Below are positions 1 to 7,892 of a DNA stretch of 13,759 bases, one piece after another (the stretch's first letter is position 1; each line of letters begins with the position of its first letter). The DNA lies in contig CAAGDY010000233.1 in NCBI GenBank assembly GCA_900768695.1, forward strand, positions 1 through 13,759, read 5' to 3'. The position numbers were made by a program, and so were the translations under genes. This stretch comes from an uncultured Anaerovibrio sp. (GTDB lineage: Bacteria > Bacillota > Negativicutes > Selenomonadales > Selenomonadaceae). The notes beneath the pieces are model-generated. The model had not been told where the DNA came from. It saw only the letters and a program-made list of their open reading frames with translations, and did no database searches.

Positions 1-1142
1 AAAGCATTGATGGCTACCACGGCAGGCAGGCCGAACTTCTGCACATTCTCGATGTGCTTGGTCAGGTTGGCAAGGCCCTTCTCCAGCGCCGCCATGTCCA
101 CCTTGCCCAGCTCCGTCTTCGGCAGACCGCCATGCATCTTCAGGGCGCGGACAGTAGCCACGATAACCACCGCATCAGGATGGATACCGGCAAAGCGGCA
201 CTTGATATCCAGGAACTTCTCAGCACCCAGGTCAGCGCCGAAGCCAGCCTCGGTTACTACCACATCAGCGAACTTCAGGGCGAACTTGGTAGCCATGACG
301 GAGTTGCAGCCGTGAGCGATATTGGCGAACGGGCCGCCGTGAATCAGGGCAGGAGTGCCCTCCAGTGTCTGCACCAGATTTGGCTTGATGGCATCCTTGA
401 AGAGCAGTGTCAAGGCACCGGTCACATTCAGCTCATCAGCGCGGACAGCACGCCCGTCACGGGTATAAGCCACCACAATCTGCCCCAGGCGCTTCTTCAT
501 GTCCTCCAAATCAGAGGACAGGCAGAGAATAGCCATCATCTCGGAGGCAACGGTGATATCAAAGCCGGTCTCACGTGGTACGCCGTGCGCTTTGCCGCCC
601 ATGCCGATAACCACATGGCGAAGTGCCCGGTCATTCAGGTCAAGCACCCGCTTCCAAGCCACCCGACGCACATCGATATCCAGAGCATTGCCCTGCTGGA
701 TATGGTTGTCAATCACTGCCGCCAGCAGGTTGTGGGCAGTGGTGATAGCGTGAAAATCACCGGTAAAGTGCAGGTTGATGTCCTCCATCGGCACCACCTG
801 GGCATAGCCGCCGCCTGCGGCACCGCCCTTCAGTCCGAAGCATGGCCCCAGGGATGGCTCGCGAAGCGCCACTGCCACCTTTTTGCCCTGCTTGTTCAGA
901 GCGTCAGCCAGGCCTACGCTGGTGGTAGTCTTGCCCTCACCGGCAGGGGTAGGATTGATAGCCGTTACCAGAACCAGCTTACCATCCTTGTCATTCTTTA
1001 CCTTGTTCCAGGCATCCAGGGAAATCTTGGCCTTGTACTTGCCGTACATTTCCAAATCGTCCTCGCAAATGTCGAGTTTTGCGGCAATCTCGCGAATGTG
1101 CTGCATCTGAGCTTCCTGGGCGATTTCAACATCAGTTTTCAT
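1..1142 (-). CDS. fhs: Formate-tetrahydrofolate ligase, N-terminal part (cut by window edge)
   Basis: This enzyme makes 10-formyl-tetrahydrofolate from formate, ATP and tetrahydrofolate in the cytoplasm, the entry step for formate into one-carbon metabolism. I translated the minus strand directly: it opens [12 protein letters not shown] and stays open to the window edge (380 codons; the family is usually about 555-560 residues, so the C-terminal third is missing here). Residues 65-73 carry the P-loop TPAGEGKTT typical of the family. Further family stretches are [19 protein letters not shown] (about 93-111), [31 protein letters not shown] and [16 protein letters not shown]. The ATG at 1142 is preceded by AGGGGG about 11 bases upstream. 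It follows folD by 155 bases and works on the same folate pool; a candidate promoter in that gap suggests at least partly independent transcription. Identity is near certain from the sequence. Confidence 0.96.
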   Translation of the reverse strand, partial: MKTDVEIAQEAQMQHIREIAAKLDICEDDLEMYGKYKAKISLDAWNKVKNDKDGKLVLVTAINPTPAGEGKTTTSVGLADALNKQGKKVAVALREPSLGPCFGLKGGAAGGGYAQVVPMEDINLHFTGDFHAITTAHNLLAAVIDNHIQQGNALDIDVRRVAWKRVLDLNDRALRHVVIGMGGKAHGVPRETGFDITVASEMMAILCLSSDLEDMKKRLGQIVVAYTRDGRAVRADELNVTGALTLLFKDAIKPNLVQTLEGTPALIHGGPFANIAHGCNSVMATKFALKFADVVVTEAGFGADLGAEKFLDIKCRFAGIHPDAVVIVATVRALKMHGGLPKTELGKVDMAALEKGLANLTKHIENVQKFGLPAVVAINA

Positions 1143-1182
1143 AAATACAATTCCCCCTAAATAGACTAAAAATAACTCTCAT

Positions 1183-1210
1183 TTTATAACAGCAGTATGG
1201 CTTGCCCCAA
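1183..1210 (-). promoter_or_regulatory. Candidate promoter of fhs
   Basis: On the minus strand TTGGGG (1205-1210) is followed after 16 bases by TATAAA (1183-1188), with a TG one base before the -10 hexamer, i.e. an extended -10 layout. It sits about 40 bases before the fhs start. The -35 match is poor, so this is a moderate to weak call. Confidence 0.4.
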
Positions 1211-1235
1211 ACAATGCCATCTGCCCATTATCAGC

Positions 1236-1272
1236 ATTATTTTATCGGCATAACCTCGCCGACATAAATAAT
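1236..1272 (-). terminator. Imperfect hairpin between folD and fhs
   Basis: ATTATTTTATCGGC (1236-1249) is nearly complementary to GCCGACATAAATAAT (1258-1272), around an eight-base loop. The stem has a GC core of five pairs and an AT-rich base with one bulge. No clean T run follows on either strand beyond the AT-rich arm, so it may be a weak folD terminator or an attenuating or mRNA-stabilising hairpin before fhs. Confidence 0.3.
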
Positions 1273-1297
1273 TCCGGCAAACTCATCTGGATACAGA

Positions 1298-2161
1298 TTA
1301 CTTTTCCAGCTGCAGGCGGGCCGCCTCAACGGTGTTCTGCATCAGCATGGCGATAGTCAGAAGCCCTACGCCTCCCGGCACAGGCGTGATGGCACCGGCC
1401 ACCTCCTTGACAGCCTCAAAGTCCACATCCCCTACCAGCTTCTTTGGTGCGATGCGGTTGATGCCCACGTCAATAACGGCAGCTCCCGGCTTTACCATGT
1501 CGGCAGTGACGAAATTCGGCCTGCCCACAGCTGCCACCAGAATATCCGCCTGCCTGGTCACCTCGGCAAGGTTCTTGGTGCGAGAGTGGCAAATAGTTAC
1601 AGTCGCGTTCTTGCCCAAAAGCAGGTGAAGCATCGGCTTGCCCACGATGTTGCTCCTGCCGATAACCACCGCATTGGCTCCCTCGATAGGAATACCCGCC
1701 AGCTCCAGCATCCTGAGGCAGCCGTGAGGCGTACACGGCACCAGCGCCTTCTGGCCGGTTACCAGCCTGCCCACATTCACCGGATGGAAGCCATCCACAT
1801 CCTTCAGCGGGTCAATGGCCTCCAGAACCTCCGACTCGTATGGCTGCAAGGCCTTCGGCAACGGCAGCTGCACCAGAATGCCGTGGATTTTCTCATCCTT
1901 ATTCAGACGGTCTATCTCTGCCAGAAGCTCCTCACGGGTAGTTGTTTCAGGCATCTCAACCCCTTCGGAGTAAAATCCCAGCTCAGTGCATGCCTTGTGC
2001 TTGTTGCGGACATATACCTGAGAAGCAGGATTCTCACCTACGATAATAACCGCCAAGCCAGGAGTAATCCCATACTTTTCCTTCAATTCGGCAGCCTTTT
2101 GCCCCGCTTCCTCACGAAGCTTCGCAGCGAAAACCTTGCCCTCTAATAATCTTGCAGTCAT
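1298..2161 (-). CDS. folD: Bifunctional methylenetetrahydrofolate dehydrogenase / methenyltetrahydrofolate cyclohydrolase
   Basis: FolD oxidises 5,10-methylene-THF with NADP and hydrolyses methenyl-THF to 10-formyl-THF; it is cytosolic and normally a homodimer. The 287 residues match the family length (about 280-300). Visible signatures are [13 protein letters not shown] at 50-62 with Tyr50 and the catalytic Lys54, VQLPLP at 97-102 containing Gln98, DVDGFHP at 121-127 (Asp121 binds substrate), PCTPHG at 142-147, the Rossmann segment [12 protein letters not shown] at 166-177, and [15 protein letters not shown] at 259-273. The ATG at 2161 has AAAGGAGC a short distance upstream. The preceding ubiA-like gene ends 35 bases earlier with no terminator between them, so folD is probably cotranscribed with it. 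Fhs, which makes the 10-formyl-THF that FolD can use in reverse, lies next downstream. Confidence 0.97.
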   Translation of the reverse strand: MTARLLEGKVFAAKLREEAGQKAAELKEKYGITPGLAVIIVGENPASQVYVRNKHKACTELGFYSEGVEMPETTTREELLAEIDRLNKDEKIHGILVQLPLPKALQPYESEVLEAIDPLKDVDGFHPVNVGRLVTGQKALVPCTPHGCLRMLELAGIPIEGANAVVIGRSNIVGKPMLHLLLGKNATVTICHSRTKNLAEVTRQADILVAAVGRPNFVTADMVKPGAAVIDVGINRIAPKKLVGDVDFEAVKEVAGAITPVPGGVGLLTIAMLMQNTVEAARLQLEK

Positions 2162-2196
2162 ACAAAAACGCTCCTTTCCACGGAGAAAAATATAAA

Positions 2197-3063
2197 TTAC
2201 AGCAGCACATCCAGCAGCGTACAGATAAAAATCGCCACCGACACGATGCCGTTGTGTACGTAATAACGGCGTGTAAAGGCCCGAAAGCCCCTTACGTCAA
2301 TAATCTTGTGCTGATAGTACAGGGTTCCCCCTGCAATACCCACACCTATATAATAGAAATACCCCAGCCCTAAAAGCTGTCCCAGATAAAAGAACACCGC
2401 CAAAGTCACCACATGGGTGAGCTTTGCCAAAAGCAGCGCCTTCCCCGCCCCCAGAAGGGTCGCCATGGAGTGCAGTCCGTGCCGCTTGTCAAACTCCTCG
2501 TCCTGGGCGCCATACACCACATCAAAGCCGCCAATCCACAGCACAACTGCCAAAAACAGCACCACCATAGGGTACTCCACCTCACCTGTCACAGCCACCC
2601 AGGCACCGGCAGGAGCCATGGCCACCGCCACGCCGCAGATATAGTGGCACAGGCAGGTGAGCCGCTTCATGTAAGGGTAGACAACAAAGGGCAGGGCCGC
2701 CACCGGCAAAAGCTTTATGCAGATGGGATTCAGCTGCAGCACGGAAAAAATCAGCACGGCAAAGCAGATAGCCAGCAGGATATAGACATCCCTGTGGGTA
2801 ATCATTCCCGCCACCATAGGCCTTTCATTGAATCTGGGCTGATCCCTGTCGTATTTCAAATCAATCATGTTGTCCAGGGCCAGCGCCGCACTGCGAGCCG
2901 CCACAATAGTCGTAGTCACCCACAGCACAGTCCACCAGTCAGTTGCCAGCCCGTGGAGCTTATTTGCCAAAAGCACCGCCATATAGGCAAAAGGCAAGGA
3001 AAACACAATCTGGTAAAAAGCAATATTGCTGAGATGGGCATCTATTTTTTGCCAAAACGTCAT
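2197..3063 (-). CDS. ubiA: UbiA-family aromatic prenyltransferase (quinone biosynthesis)
   Basis: This is an integral-membrane enzyme that joins a polyprenyl diphosphate to an aromatic acid. Numbering from the ATG at 3063 (288 residues), the first metal-diphosphate motif is DNMIDLKYD at 64-72 followed by RFNERPM, and the second is [12 protein letters not shown] at 181-192 followed by KRHGLHSM. Both are typical of the UbiA-like group that sits with UbiD in menaquinone clusters. Around them are about eight hydrophobic segments. The first position of motif 1, usually Asn, is Asp here. The frame stays open upstream into ubiD, but residues encoded there look like ubiD read in another frame, so I reject that extension. 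A GTG at 3072 with GAGAAG six bases before it is an equally plausible start (291 residues). The gene begins about 50 bases after ubiD, consistent with one transcript. The precise aromatic substrate cannot be read from sequence. Confidence 0.9.
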   Translation of the reverse strand: MTFWQKIDAHLSNIAFYQIVFSLPFAYMAVLLANKLHGLATDWWTVLWVTTTIVAARSAALALDNMIDLKYDRDQPRFNERPMVAGMITHRDVYILLAICFAVLIFSVLQLNPICIKLLPVAALPFVVYPYMKRLTCLCHYICGVAVAMAPAGAWVAVTGEVEYPMVVLFLAVVLWIGGFDVVYGAQDEEFDKRHGLHSMATLLGAGKALLLAKLTHVVTLAVFFYLGQLLGLGYFYYIGVGIAGGTLYYQHKIIDVRGFRAFTRRYYVHNGIVSVAIFICTLLDVLL

Positions 3064-3112
3064 ATTATTCACATCAATCTTCTCAAAAACCTCGTCATCA
3101 TCACGGTTCAAT

Positions 3113-4573
3113 CTAGTCAAGGCCCAGCGCCTCCCACTTTTTGTCCACCATGGCCTTGACAGACTCATCCATCACAATCTCGTCAGGCCACTCACGGGTG
3201 TGTCCCTCCTCCGGCCAGGTCTTGGTGGCATCTATGCCCACCTTAGTGCCCCACTTGGCCATCGGGGAGGAATGATCCAGCACGTCTAAAGGCCCCTCCA
3301 TCATCACCAGGTCACGCTTGGCATCGATGTTGTTGAACACCCGCCACCAGACTTCCTTCTCATTCTGCACATCCACATGGGCATCCACCACGATAATCAT
3401 CTTGATGAACATCATCTGTCCCATGCCCCACAGGGCATTCATGACCTTCTTGGCCTGCATAGGATAGGTTTTCTTGATGGAAACAAAGATGCAGTCATGG
3501 AACACGCCCTCCAGAGGCATGTTGATATCCACAACCTCCGGAATAGCCTGCTGCAAGAGCGGCAGGAACAGCCTCTCCGTGGCTTTGGCCAGGAAGCAGT
3601 CCTCCATAGGCGGCTTGCCCACGATAGTAGCCGCATAAATCGGGTTCTTCCTGTGGGTAATGCAGGTAATGTGGAAAACAGGATAGTAGTCAGCCAGGGA
3701 ATAGTACCCGGTATGGTCGCCAAAAGGCCCCTCCCAGCGACGCTCATCCACATCCACATATCCCTCCAGAATAATCTCCGCGTCAGCAGGCACCTCCACA
3801 TCCACGGTCTTGCACTTGACCATTTCTACGGACTTGTGGCGCAGGAAGCCTGCAAACACCATTTCATCAATGTCCCGCGGCAATGGTGCCGTAGCCGCAT
3901 AGGTCACAACCGGGTCAGTGCCGATGGCCACGGCCACCTCCATGCGCTGACCGCCCAGCGCCTTGGTATCACGGCAGTTATCAGCGCCGTTCTTGTGAAT
4001 ATGCCAATGCATGCCGGTGGTACAGCTATCATATTTCTGCAGGCGGTACATGCCCACATTGCGCTTGCCGGTCTTTGGATTCTTCGTAAAAACCAGCGGC
4101 AGGGTAATAAACCTGCCCCCATCCTGTGGCCAGCACTTCAAAATCGGGAACTTGTCCAGGGATGGATTATCCGTAATCACAACCTCCTGACAAGGTGCCC
4201 TCTTGACGTACTTAGGGAAATTAATGGCCTTTTTTGCCATAGGAATAATCGACAGCAAATCCGTCTTGTGGGACAGGGAAATATACGGCAGCTTCAGGAT
4301 TTCCCTCATTTCGTCCGCCACATCATCCAGCTTTTCCACGCCGAAGGCAATAGCCATGCGCTCCATGCTGCCAAAGGCGTTCATCAGCACAGGCATATCA
4401 TAGCCCTTGACATTCTCGAACAGCAGGGCAACATTCTTGTCCCCCTCCAGCTTGGAAACCCTGTCGGTAATCTCCGTAATTTCCAGCTCACAGTCCACCT
4501 CTGCCTGTATTCTTTTCAGCAGGCCGCGACGCTCCAGCTCTGCAATATATTCCCGTAAATCTTTAAACGCCAT
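3113..4573 (-). CDS. ubiD: UbiD-family prenylated-FMN-dependent decarboxylase
   Basis: UbiD-family enzymes remove the carboxylate from a prenylated aromatic acid using prenyl-FMN. The 486 residues fit the family (about 480-500). Seen in sequence: NVGMYRLQKYDS at 172-183, giving the metal/cofactor Asn172 and catalytic Arg177; a conserved His191; DEMVFAGFLR at 236-245 with Glu237 as likely metal ligand; and LEGY...EGPFGDHTGYY, with Glu281 and Asp286 completing the Arg-Glu-Asp catalytic set. The C-terminal part keeps MGIDATKTWP-like family text (GIDATKTWPEEG). The ATG at 4573 is preceded by AGGGGGAAAG and, further up, by a strong promoter. The next gene is a UbiA-type prenyltransferase and the gene before makes polyprenyl diphosphate, so a role in ubiquinone-like or menaquinone (futalosine-route) synthesis is inferred. 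No ubiX (prenyl-FMN synthase) is in the window. Confidence 0.93.
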   Translation of the reverse strand: MAFKDLREYIAELERRGLLKRIQAEVDCELEITEITDRVSKLEGDKNVALLFENVKGYDMPVLMNAFGSMERMAIAFGVEKLDDVADEMREILKLPYISLSHKTDLLSIIPMAKKAINFPKYVKRAPCQEVVITDNPSLDKFPILKCWPQDGGRFITLPLVFTKNPKTGKRNVGMYRLQKYDSCTTGMHWHIHKNGADNCRDTKALGGQRMEVAVAIGTDPVVTYAATAPLPRDIDEMVFAGFLRHKSVEMVKCKTVDVEVPADAEIILEGYVDVDERRWEGPFGDHTGYYSLADYYPVFHITCITHRKNPIYAATIVGKPPMEDCFLAKATERLFLPLLQQAIPEVVDINMPLEGVFHDCIFVSIKKTYPMQAKKVMNALWGMGQMMFIKMIIVVDAHVDVQNEKEVWWRVFNNIDAKRDLVMMEGPLDVLDHSSPMAKWGTKVGIDATKTWPEEGHTREWPDEIVMDESVKAMVDKKWEALGLD

Positions 4574-4622
4574 CTATTTTCTTTCCCCCTATTATCTAAA
4601 AAATAAAACAGCATACCTTTTC

Positions 4623-4651
4623 ATTATAACTTTAACACGGAAAAAACTCAA
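4623..4651 (-). promoter_or_regulatory. Promoter of the ubiD-ubiA-folD transcript
   Basis: On the minus strand TTGAGT (4646-4651) and TATAAT (4623-4628) are separated by exactly 17 bases, 50 bases before the ubiD start. The -10 is perfect. The -35 touches the T-rich tail of the terminator of the upstream gene. Confidence 0.75.
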
Positions 4652-4686
4652 CAACAAAAATAGTCCTCCCACCTCGGAAGGACTAT
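4651..4686 (-). terminator. Terminator of the polyprenyl synthetase gene
   Basis: ATAGTCCTCCC (4660-4670) pairs with GGAAGGACTAT (4676-4686) around the loop ACCTC, with one internal mismatch. On the minus strand the stem is followed by TTTTGTTGTTG. It lies about 30 bases past the stop codon of the synthase gene. Confidence 0.75.
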
Positions 4687-4717
4687 CATCGCTGACAAAA
4701 AATTACAAAGATACAAA

Positions 4718-5692
4718 TCAGAATTTGCGTCCGCCCACAAAGCTGACAACCATGCGGTAGGACTCGCGGATTTCCTCCGGCATTTCCTCCGGCAGTACGG
4801 CAATGGCCCCTGACAGAAACTCCTCCACCTTTTGCCTGGTAAACTCAATGCCGTCACTGGCACGAACAATCTCCAATGCCCTCTGCACCATCTCCGGCGT
4901 CATGTTCCTGTCCGTCACGATGCGGTGAAGCTCGTCCCTGTCCGGGCTTACCTCCAGCGCACGGATGGCCGGCAGGGTGACGATGCCCTGCAAAATATCG
5001 TTCCCGGCAGGCTTGCCCAGGGTCTTATCGTCGCTGGTCAAATCCAGCAAATCATCAGTAAGCTGGAAGGCCATGCCCACATTGTAGCCAAAATCATACA
5101 GGGCCTGAATCTGGCTCTCAGGCAGCTTTGCCACATCGCCGCCCAGCTGGCAGGCGATCGCAACAAAATTGGCAGTCTTTTTGGCAATGCGCTCAAAATA
5201 CTCATCCACATCGCAGGAGGCATGATAGATTTCCTTGTTCTGTATCAGCTCGCCGGAGCTGAGGTCACAAATCAGGCGGGCCAACTGCCTGTCCACCCGC
5301 TTGCTGTAATTGTTCTCCGCCACCAGTGCAAAGGCCTTGGCGAAAAGATAATCACCTGCCAGAATGGATATCTGATTGCCCCACTTGGCATTGGCTGTAG
5401 CTGAGCCACGGCGGGTGTCTGCACTGTCAATCACATCATCATGCACCAGGGAAGCCATGTGCATCATTTCCAACGCAACCCCCAGCGGCATGGCCTCCTG
5501 CAGGGAGAAATTCTCGCCGCAACGAGCCGCCAGAAAATAAATCGCCGGTCTGAGGCGCTTGCCCCCCGAAGCCACCAAATGGGTGCCAATCTCCGTAATA
5601 ATCTTTTCCGGCGCACTGACAGCCTCCTGCAAGGCAAGCTCCAGCTCAGCCAAATCACTTTTAATCAAATCAAACATCTTGTTTGCCAACAC
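4718..5692 (-). CDS. Polyprenyl diphosphate synthase, probably long-chain (heptaprenyl/octaprenyl type)
   Basis: Trans-prenyltransferase that extends an allylic diphosphate with isopentenyl diphosphate to make the side chain of a respiratory quinone. Of 324 residues, GGKRLRP at 43-49 binds diphosphate, DDVID at 85-89 is the first Asp-rich motif, and DDLLD at 213-217 the second, followed by GKPAGNDILQG at 226-236. The residues ahead of the first motif are HMASLVH; Ala at -5 and Ser at -4 are small, which in this family goes with a long product, as in heptaprenyl synthases. The start is GTG at 5692, with AGGTG just ahead; TTG at 5689 would be spaced better, and the first ATG (5677) has no good ribosome site. 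It has its own promoter and terminator. Neighbouring UbiA and UbiD homologues suggest the product is used for quinone prenylation. Exact chain length is not determined. Confidence 0.92.
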   Translation of the reverse strand: MLANKMFDLIKSDLAELELALQEAVSAPEKIITEIGTHLVASGGKRLRPAIYFLAARCGENFSLQEAMPLGVALEMMHMASLVHDDVIDSADTRRGSATANAKWGNQISILAGDYLFAKAFALVAENNYSKRVDRQLARLICDLSSGELIQNKEIYHASCDVDEYFERIAKKTANFVAIACQLGGDVAKLPESQIQALYDFGYNVGMAFQLTDDLLDLTSDDKTLGKPAGNDILQGIVTLPAIRALEVSPDRDELHRIVTDRNMTPEMVQRALEIVRASDGIEFTRQKVEEFLSGAIAVLPEEMPEEIRESYRMVVSFVGGRKF

Positions 5693-5741
5693 ATATCACC
5701 TGCAAATATAAATCCTCGCGTTATTAAAACACGACACAACA

Positions 5742-5770
5742 ATTTTACTACAGTTTGCATATTTTCGCAA
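5742..5770 (-). promoter_or_regulatory. Promoter of the polyprenyl synthetase gene
   Basis: On the minus strand TTGCGA (5765-5770) and TAAAAT (5742-5747) are separated by 17 bases, about 50 bases ahead of the GTG start at 5692. Both hexamers match sigma-A consensus in at least four positions. The divergent chemoreceptor gene starts on the other side. Confidence 0.65.
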
Positions 5771-5839
5771 ATTATTCTTGAAATCCCAAAAATCCTAGTC
5801 AAATTTCCCACAGATGTGTTAAACTATAGGAGGAAAATT

Positions 5840-5860
5840 ATGTATAAATTTGTATTATGA
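5840..5860 (+). CDS. Possible leader peptide (6 residues) ahead of the chemoreceptor gene
   Basis: A perfect AGGAGG (5828-5833) stands six bases before ATG at 5840, which opens a six-codon ORF reading MYKFVL and stopping at TGA 5858-5860. The chemoreceptor start lies 19 bases after that stop and has its own weaker AAGGGGATAGG. A strong ribosome site in front of such a short frame suggests a leader that couples to or tunes translation of the receptor. It could also be a chance ATG after a relocated ribosome site; no hairpin/attenuator was seen beside it. Confidence 0.4.
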   Translation: MYKFVL

Positions 5861-5879
5861 TACACAAGGGGATAGGATT

Positions 5880-7706
5880 ATGTTACAAAGGCTTTTTTCA
5901 AATTTCAATCTAACCAAAAAGCTGACCCTCAGCTTTTTGCTGCTGGCACTGATTCCTGTTGTCATCGTCACGGCTCTGGCCATGAACACCATGTATGACG
6001 AGCGCATGAAGCAAATCGACCAGCACAACATCTATTTGTCCCGCCTGAAAGCAGGAGATATGGCTGAAACCTTCATAAACCAGGCCAACTTTATGGAGGC
6101 CCTCAGCGAAACAGAGGCCATCCGCAGTATGGACAAGAATCGCATGGAACGGCTTTTGCAGGTGGCCAAAAAGGATTCACCTACCGTATCCAACCTGTTT
6201 ATCTGTGACACAACCGGCCAGCAGGTAGCCAGGGATTCCGGCAACTACGTAAACGTGGCCGACCGTGACTACATCAAGGCAGTTCTCCAGCAGGGCAAGC
6301 CATACGCCTTCAGCGATGCCACCATCTCCAAGGCCACCGGCAAGGTGATGATAATCGCCGCCGTGCCTGTCAAAGACGAGAAAGGCACCATCATTGGCGC
6401 TATAGCCTCCACCTTCAACATGGATACTCTGCAGACGCTTCTCAACGAGAATACCAACATGCTCAATGACCGCAGTGAAACCGTCTATCTTACGGACTCC
6501 AAGGGCAATGTCATGATTCACCCTGAGCAGAAATTCGTTGAAACCATCACCAACTGGGCTTCCATGGCACCTGTCCAGTCTGCCGCTTCCGGCAAGGCTG
6601 CCGCTATGGAATACATCAACGGCAACGGCACCGACTGCCTGGCCGCCTCCGCACCAGTAGGAAATATGGGCTGGAGCCTGGTTGTAGAGAATGACCGCGC
6701 CGAGGTAATGAGCGTGCTGTACACCGCCATTATGCAGGTAGCCGCTGTCGTACTCATCCTGCTCATCGGCGTGCTTATATTTGCCAGGCTGCTGGCCGGT
6801 TCCTTCGCCCGCCCTATGAAGGAAATGGAAGAGAAGACCGGCCTGATGGCTGACGGCGACCTTACTGTACACCTTGATGTGTACTCCAATGACGAAATCG
6901 GCCATGCAGCTGTGGCCTTCAACAAGATGGCAAAGCAGATGAACGATGTCATGGGCAAGATTTCCGTTGCCGCCCAGCAGGTGGCCAGCGGCTCCAAGAA
7001 TATCTCCGATGCCGGCAACATGCTGGCCAAGGGAGCTTCCACCCAGGCCTCCTCCGTTGAGGAGCTTTCCGCCTCCATCGCTGAAATCACGGCCCAGACT
7101 GCCGGCAACGCAGAAAACGCCACTCATGCCAACGAGCTGACCAAGGAGGCCGATGCCAAGGCACAGGCAGGCAACAAGCGCATGGAAGAAATGCTGCAGG
7201 CCATGGCCGACATCAACGAATCCTCCGCCAATATTGCCAAGATTATCAAGGTAATTGATGAAATTGCCTTCCAGACCAATATCCTGGCCCTCAATGCCGC
7301 TGTGGAGGCCGCCCGTGCAGGCCAGCACGGCAAGGGCTTTGCCGTTGTTGCCGAAGAGGTACGCAATCTGGCGGCCCGCTCCGCCAAAGCCGCCAAGGAA
7401 ACCACCGATATCATTGAGAAATCCATTGATACTGTCAATGCAGGTACGGAGCTGGCCCGGGGCACTGCCGAGGCCCTGAAGAGCATTCAGGAGAGCATCG
7501 ACCGCATCACCGGCCTGGTGGGCGGCATTGCCGACGCATCCCAGAAGCAGAGCTCTGCCCTGCAGATGCTGAACCAGGGCGTACTGCAGGTATCCAACGT
7601 GGTGCAGAACAACTCCTCCACCGCCGAGGAATCTGCGGCAGCCTCTGTACAGCTCAGCGCACAGGCGGACCTTTTGCAGGAAGCTGTGCGCAGATTCAGG
7701 ATTTAA
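5880..7706 (+). CDS. Methyl-accepting chemotaxis protein with periplasmic-side double Cache sensor
   Basis: Transmembrane chemoreceptor that signals through CheW/CheA to the flagellar motor. From the ATG at 5880 (608 residues): membrane segment about 16-36; an extracytoplasmic sensor of about 240 residues that reads as a double Cache domain, with [20 protein letters not shown] near 127-146 and [10 protein letters not shown] at 206-215; second membrane segment about 280-304; HAMP about 305-357; then a long helical signalling domain whose hairpin tip is [21 protein letters not shown] from residue 461. EE at 394-395 and near the C-terminus (AEESAAAS) are plausible methylation sites. There is no C-terminal NWETF-like tether. 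The YxxxxRxWYxxA amino-acid-binding signature is absent, so the ligand is unknown. A longer frame from TTG 5850 is rejected because AAGGGGATAGG is placed for ATG 5880. A strong terminator follows. Confidence 0.93.
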   Translation: MLQRLFSNFNLTKKLTLSFLLLALIPVVIVTALAMNTMYDERMKQIDQHNIYLSRLKAGDMAETFINQANFMEALSETEAIRSMDKNRMERLLQVAKKDSPTVSNLFICDTTGQQVARDSGNYVNVADRDYIKAVLQQGKPYAFSDATISKATGKVMIIAAVPVKDEKGTIIGAIASTFNMDTLQTLLNENTNMLNDRSETVYLTDSKGNVMIHPEQKFVETITNWASMAPVQSAASGKAAAMEYINGNGTDCLAASAPVGNMGWSLVVENDRAEVMSVLYTAIMQVAAVVLILLIGVLIFARLLAGSFARPMKEMEEKTGLMADGDLTVHLDVYSNDEIGHAAVAFNKMAKQMNDVMGKISVAAQQVASGSKNISDAGNMLAKGASTQASSVEELSASIAEITAQTAGNAENATHANELTKEADAKAQAGNKRMEEMLQAMADINESSANIAKIIKVIDEIAFQTNILALNAAVEAARAGQHGKGFAVVAEEVRNLAARSAKAAKETTDIIEKSIDTVNAGTELARGTAEALKSIQESIDRITGLVGGIADASQKQSSALQMLNQGVLQVSNVVQNNSSTAEESAAASVQLSAQADLLQEAVRRFRI

Positions 7707-7725
7707 GGCACTCCGTGCTGTTTCA

Positions 7726-7763
7726 GCGGCAATACTGCTTCATGGCATGTATTGCCGCTTTGT
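7726..7763 (+). terminator. Terminator of the chemoreceptor gene
   Basis: GCGGCAATAC (7726-7735) and GTATTGCCGC (7749-7758) form a perfect ten-pair stem with a 13-base loop, followed by TTTGTT. It begins 20 bases after the chemoreceptor stop. Confidence 0.8.
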
Positions 7764-7858
7764 TCATTGTGGGTTGCGCAGCTATTCTCACTCATGGATT
7801 ACGCAACCGTGTTCATTACTGCTTACGCAATGAGGCTTGCTCATTGTGAATTGCGCAA
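7762..7858 (+). repeat. Cluster of four short imperfect repeats upstream of the recombinase
   Basis: Four units follow the pattern TCATTNNNNNTTRCGCA, starting at 7764, 7792, 7813 and 7841 (steps of 28, 21 and 28 bases). Units 1, 3 and 4 keep the same ten-base distance between TCATT and TTRCGCA; unit 2 has lost three bases. A degenerate fifth copy may begin near 7867. Each unit ends in a near-palindrome; in unit 4 it is the perfect ATTGCGCAAT. GGTTGCG (7772-7778) and CGCAACC (7802-7808) are also inverted. The block sits between the chemoreceptor terminator and the recombinase ribosome site, where no gene is expected. It could be a set of binding sites for the recombinase or for a regulator of it. 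A weak promoter-like pair TTGTTC-17-TATTCT (7760-7788) lies inside. Confidence 0.6.
7824..7850. repeat. Inverted repeat resembling a tyrosine-recombinase core site
   Basis: CAATGAG (7828-7834) and CTCATTG (7840-7846) are perfect inverted copies around the five-base centre GCTTG. Extending each arm to 11 bases (7824-7834 and 7840-7850) leaves 9 of 11 positions matching. Two 11-base arms around a short spacer is the layout of dif-type sites, although those have a six- to eight-base spacer. The role is inferred only from layout and position beside a recombinase gene. Confidence 0.35.
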
Positions 7859-7892
7859 TGTATCGCACATTACAGAATTGCAGGTGATAAAC

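Noticed and set aside
54..1160. Long plus-strand ORF opposite fhs
   Set aside because: It is the antisense shadow of fhs; its translation has no domain character, while the minus frame gives an unmistakable Fhs with P-loop.
3064..3168. N-terminal extension of the UbiA homologue into ubiD
   Set aside because: The extra residues are the out-of-frame reading of the ubiD 3' end, with no membrane or family character.
3377..4558. Long plus-strand ORF opposite ubiD
   Set aside because: Antisense shadow; His- and Gln-rich low-information translation, whereas the minus frame carries all UbiD motifs.
5771..5839. Flagellar-type (sigma-28) promoter for the chemoreceptor
   Set aside because: TAAA-like and TTAAACTAT fragments are present, but no CCGATA-type -10 at correct spacing; nor is a convincing sigma-A pair visible on the plus strand, so no promoter is called.
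6177..7328. Minus-strand ORF inside the chemoreceptor gene
   Set aside because: Gly/His-rich shadow frame of the chemoreceptor, with no ribosome site or domain.
7762..7858. CRISPR array or integron attC sites
   Set aside because: Repeats are under 20 bases, imperfect and unevenly spaced, with no cas genes; the GTTRRRY/RYYYAAC core of attC is not present.
7752..7892. N-terminal extension of the recombinase from TTG 7752
   Set aside because: It would start inside the terminator stem and run through the repeats. The AGGTG site placed six bases before GTG 7893 and the family-like N-terminus favour the shorter form.
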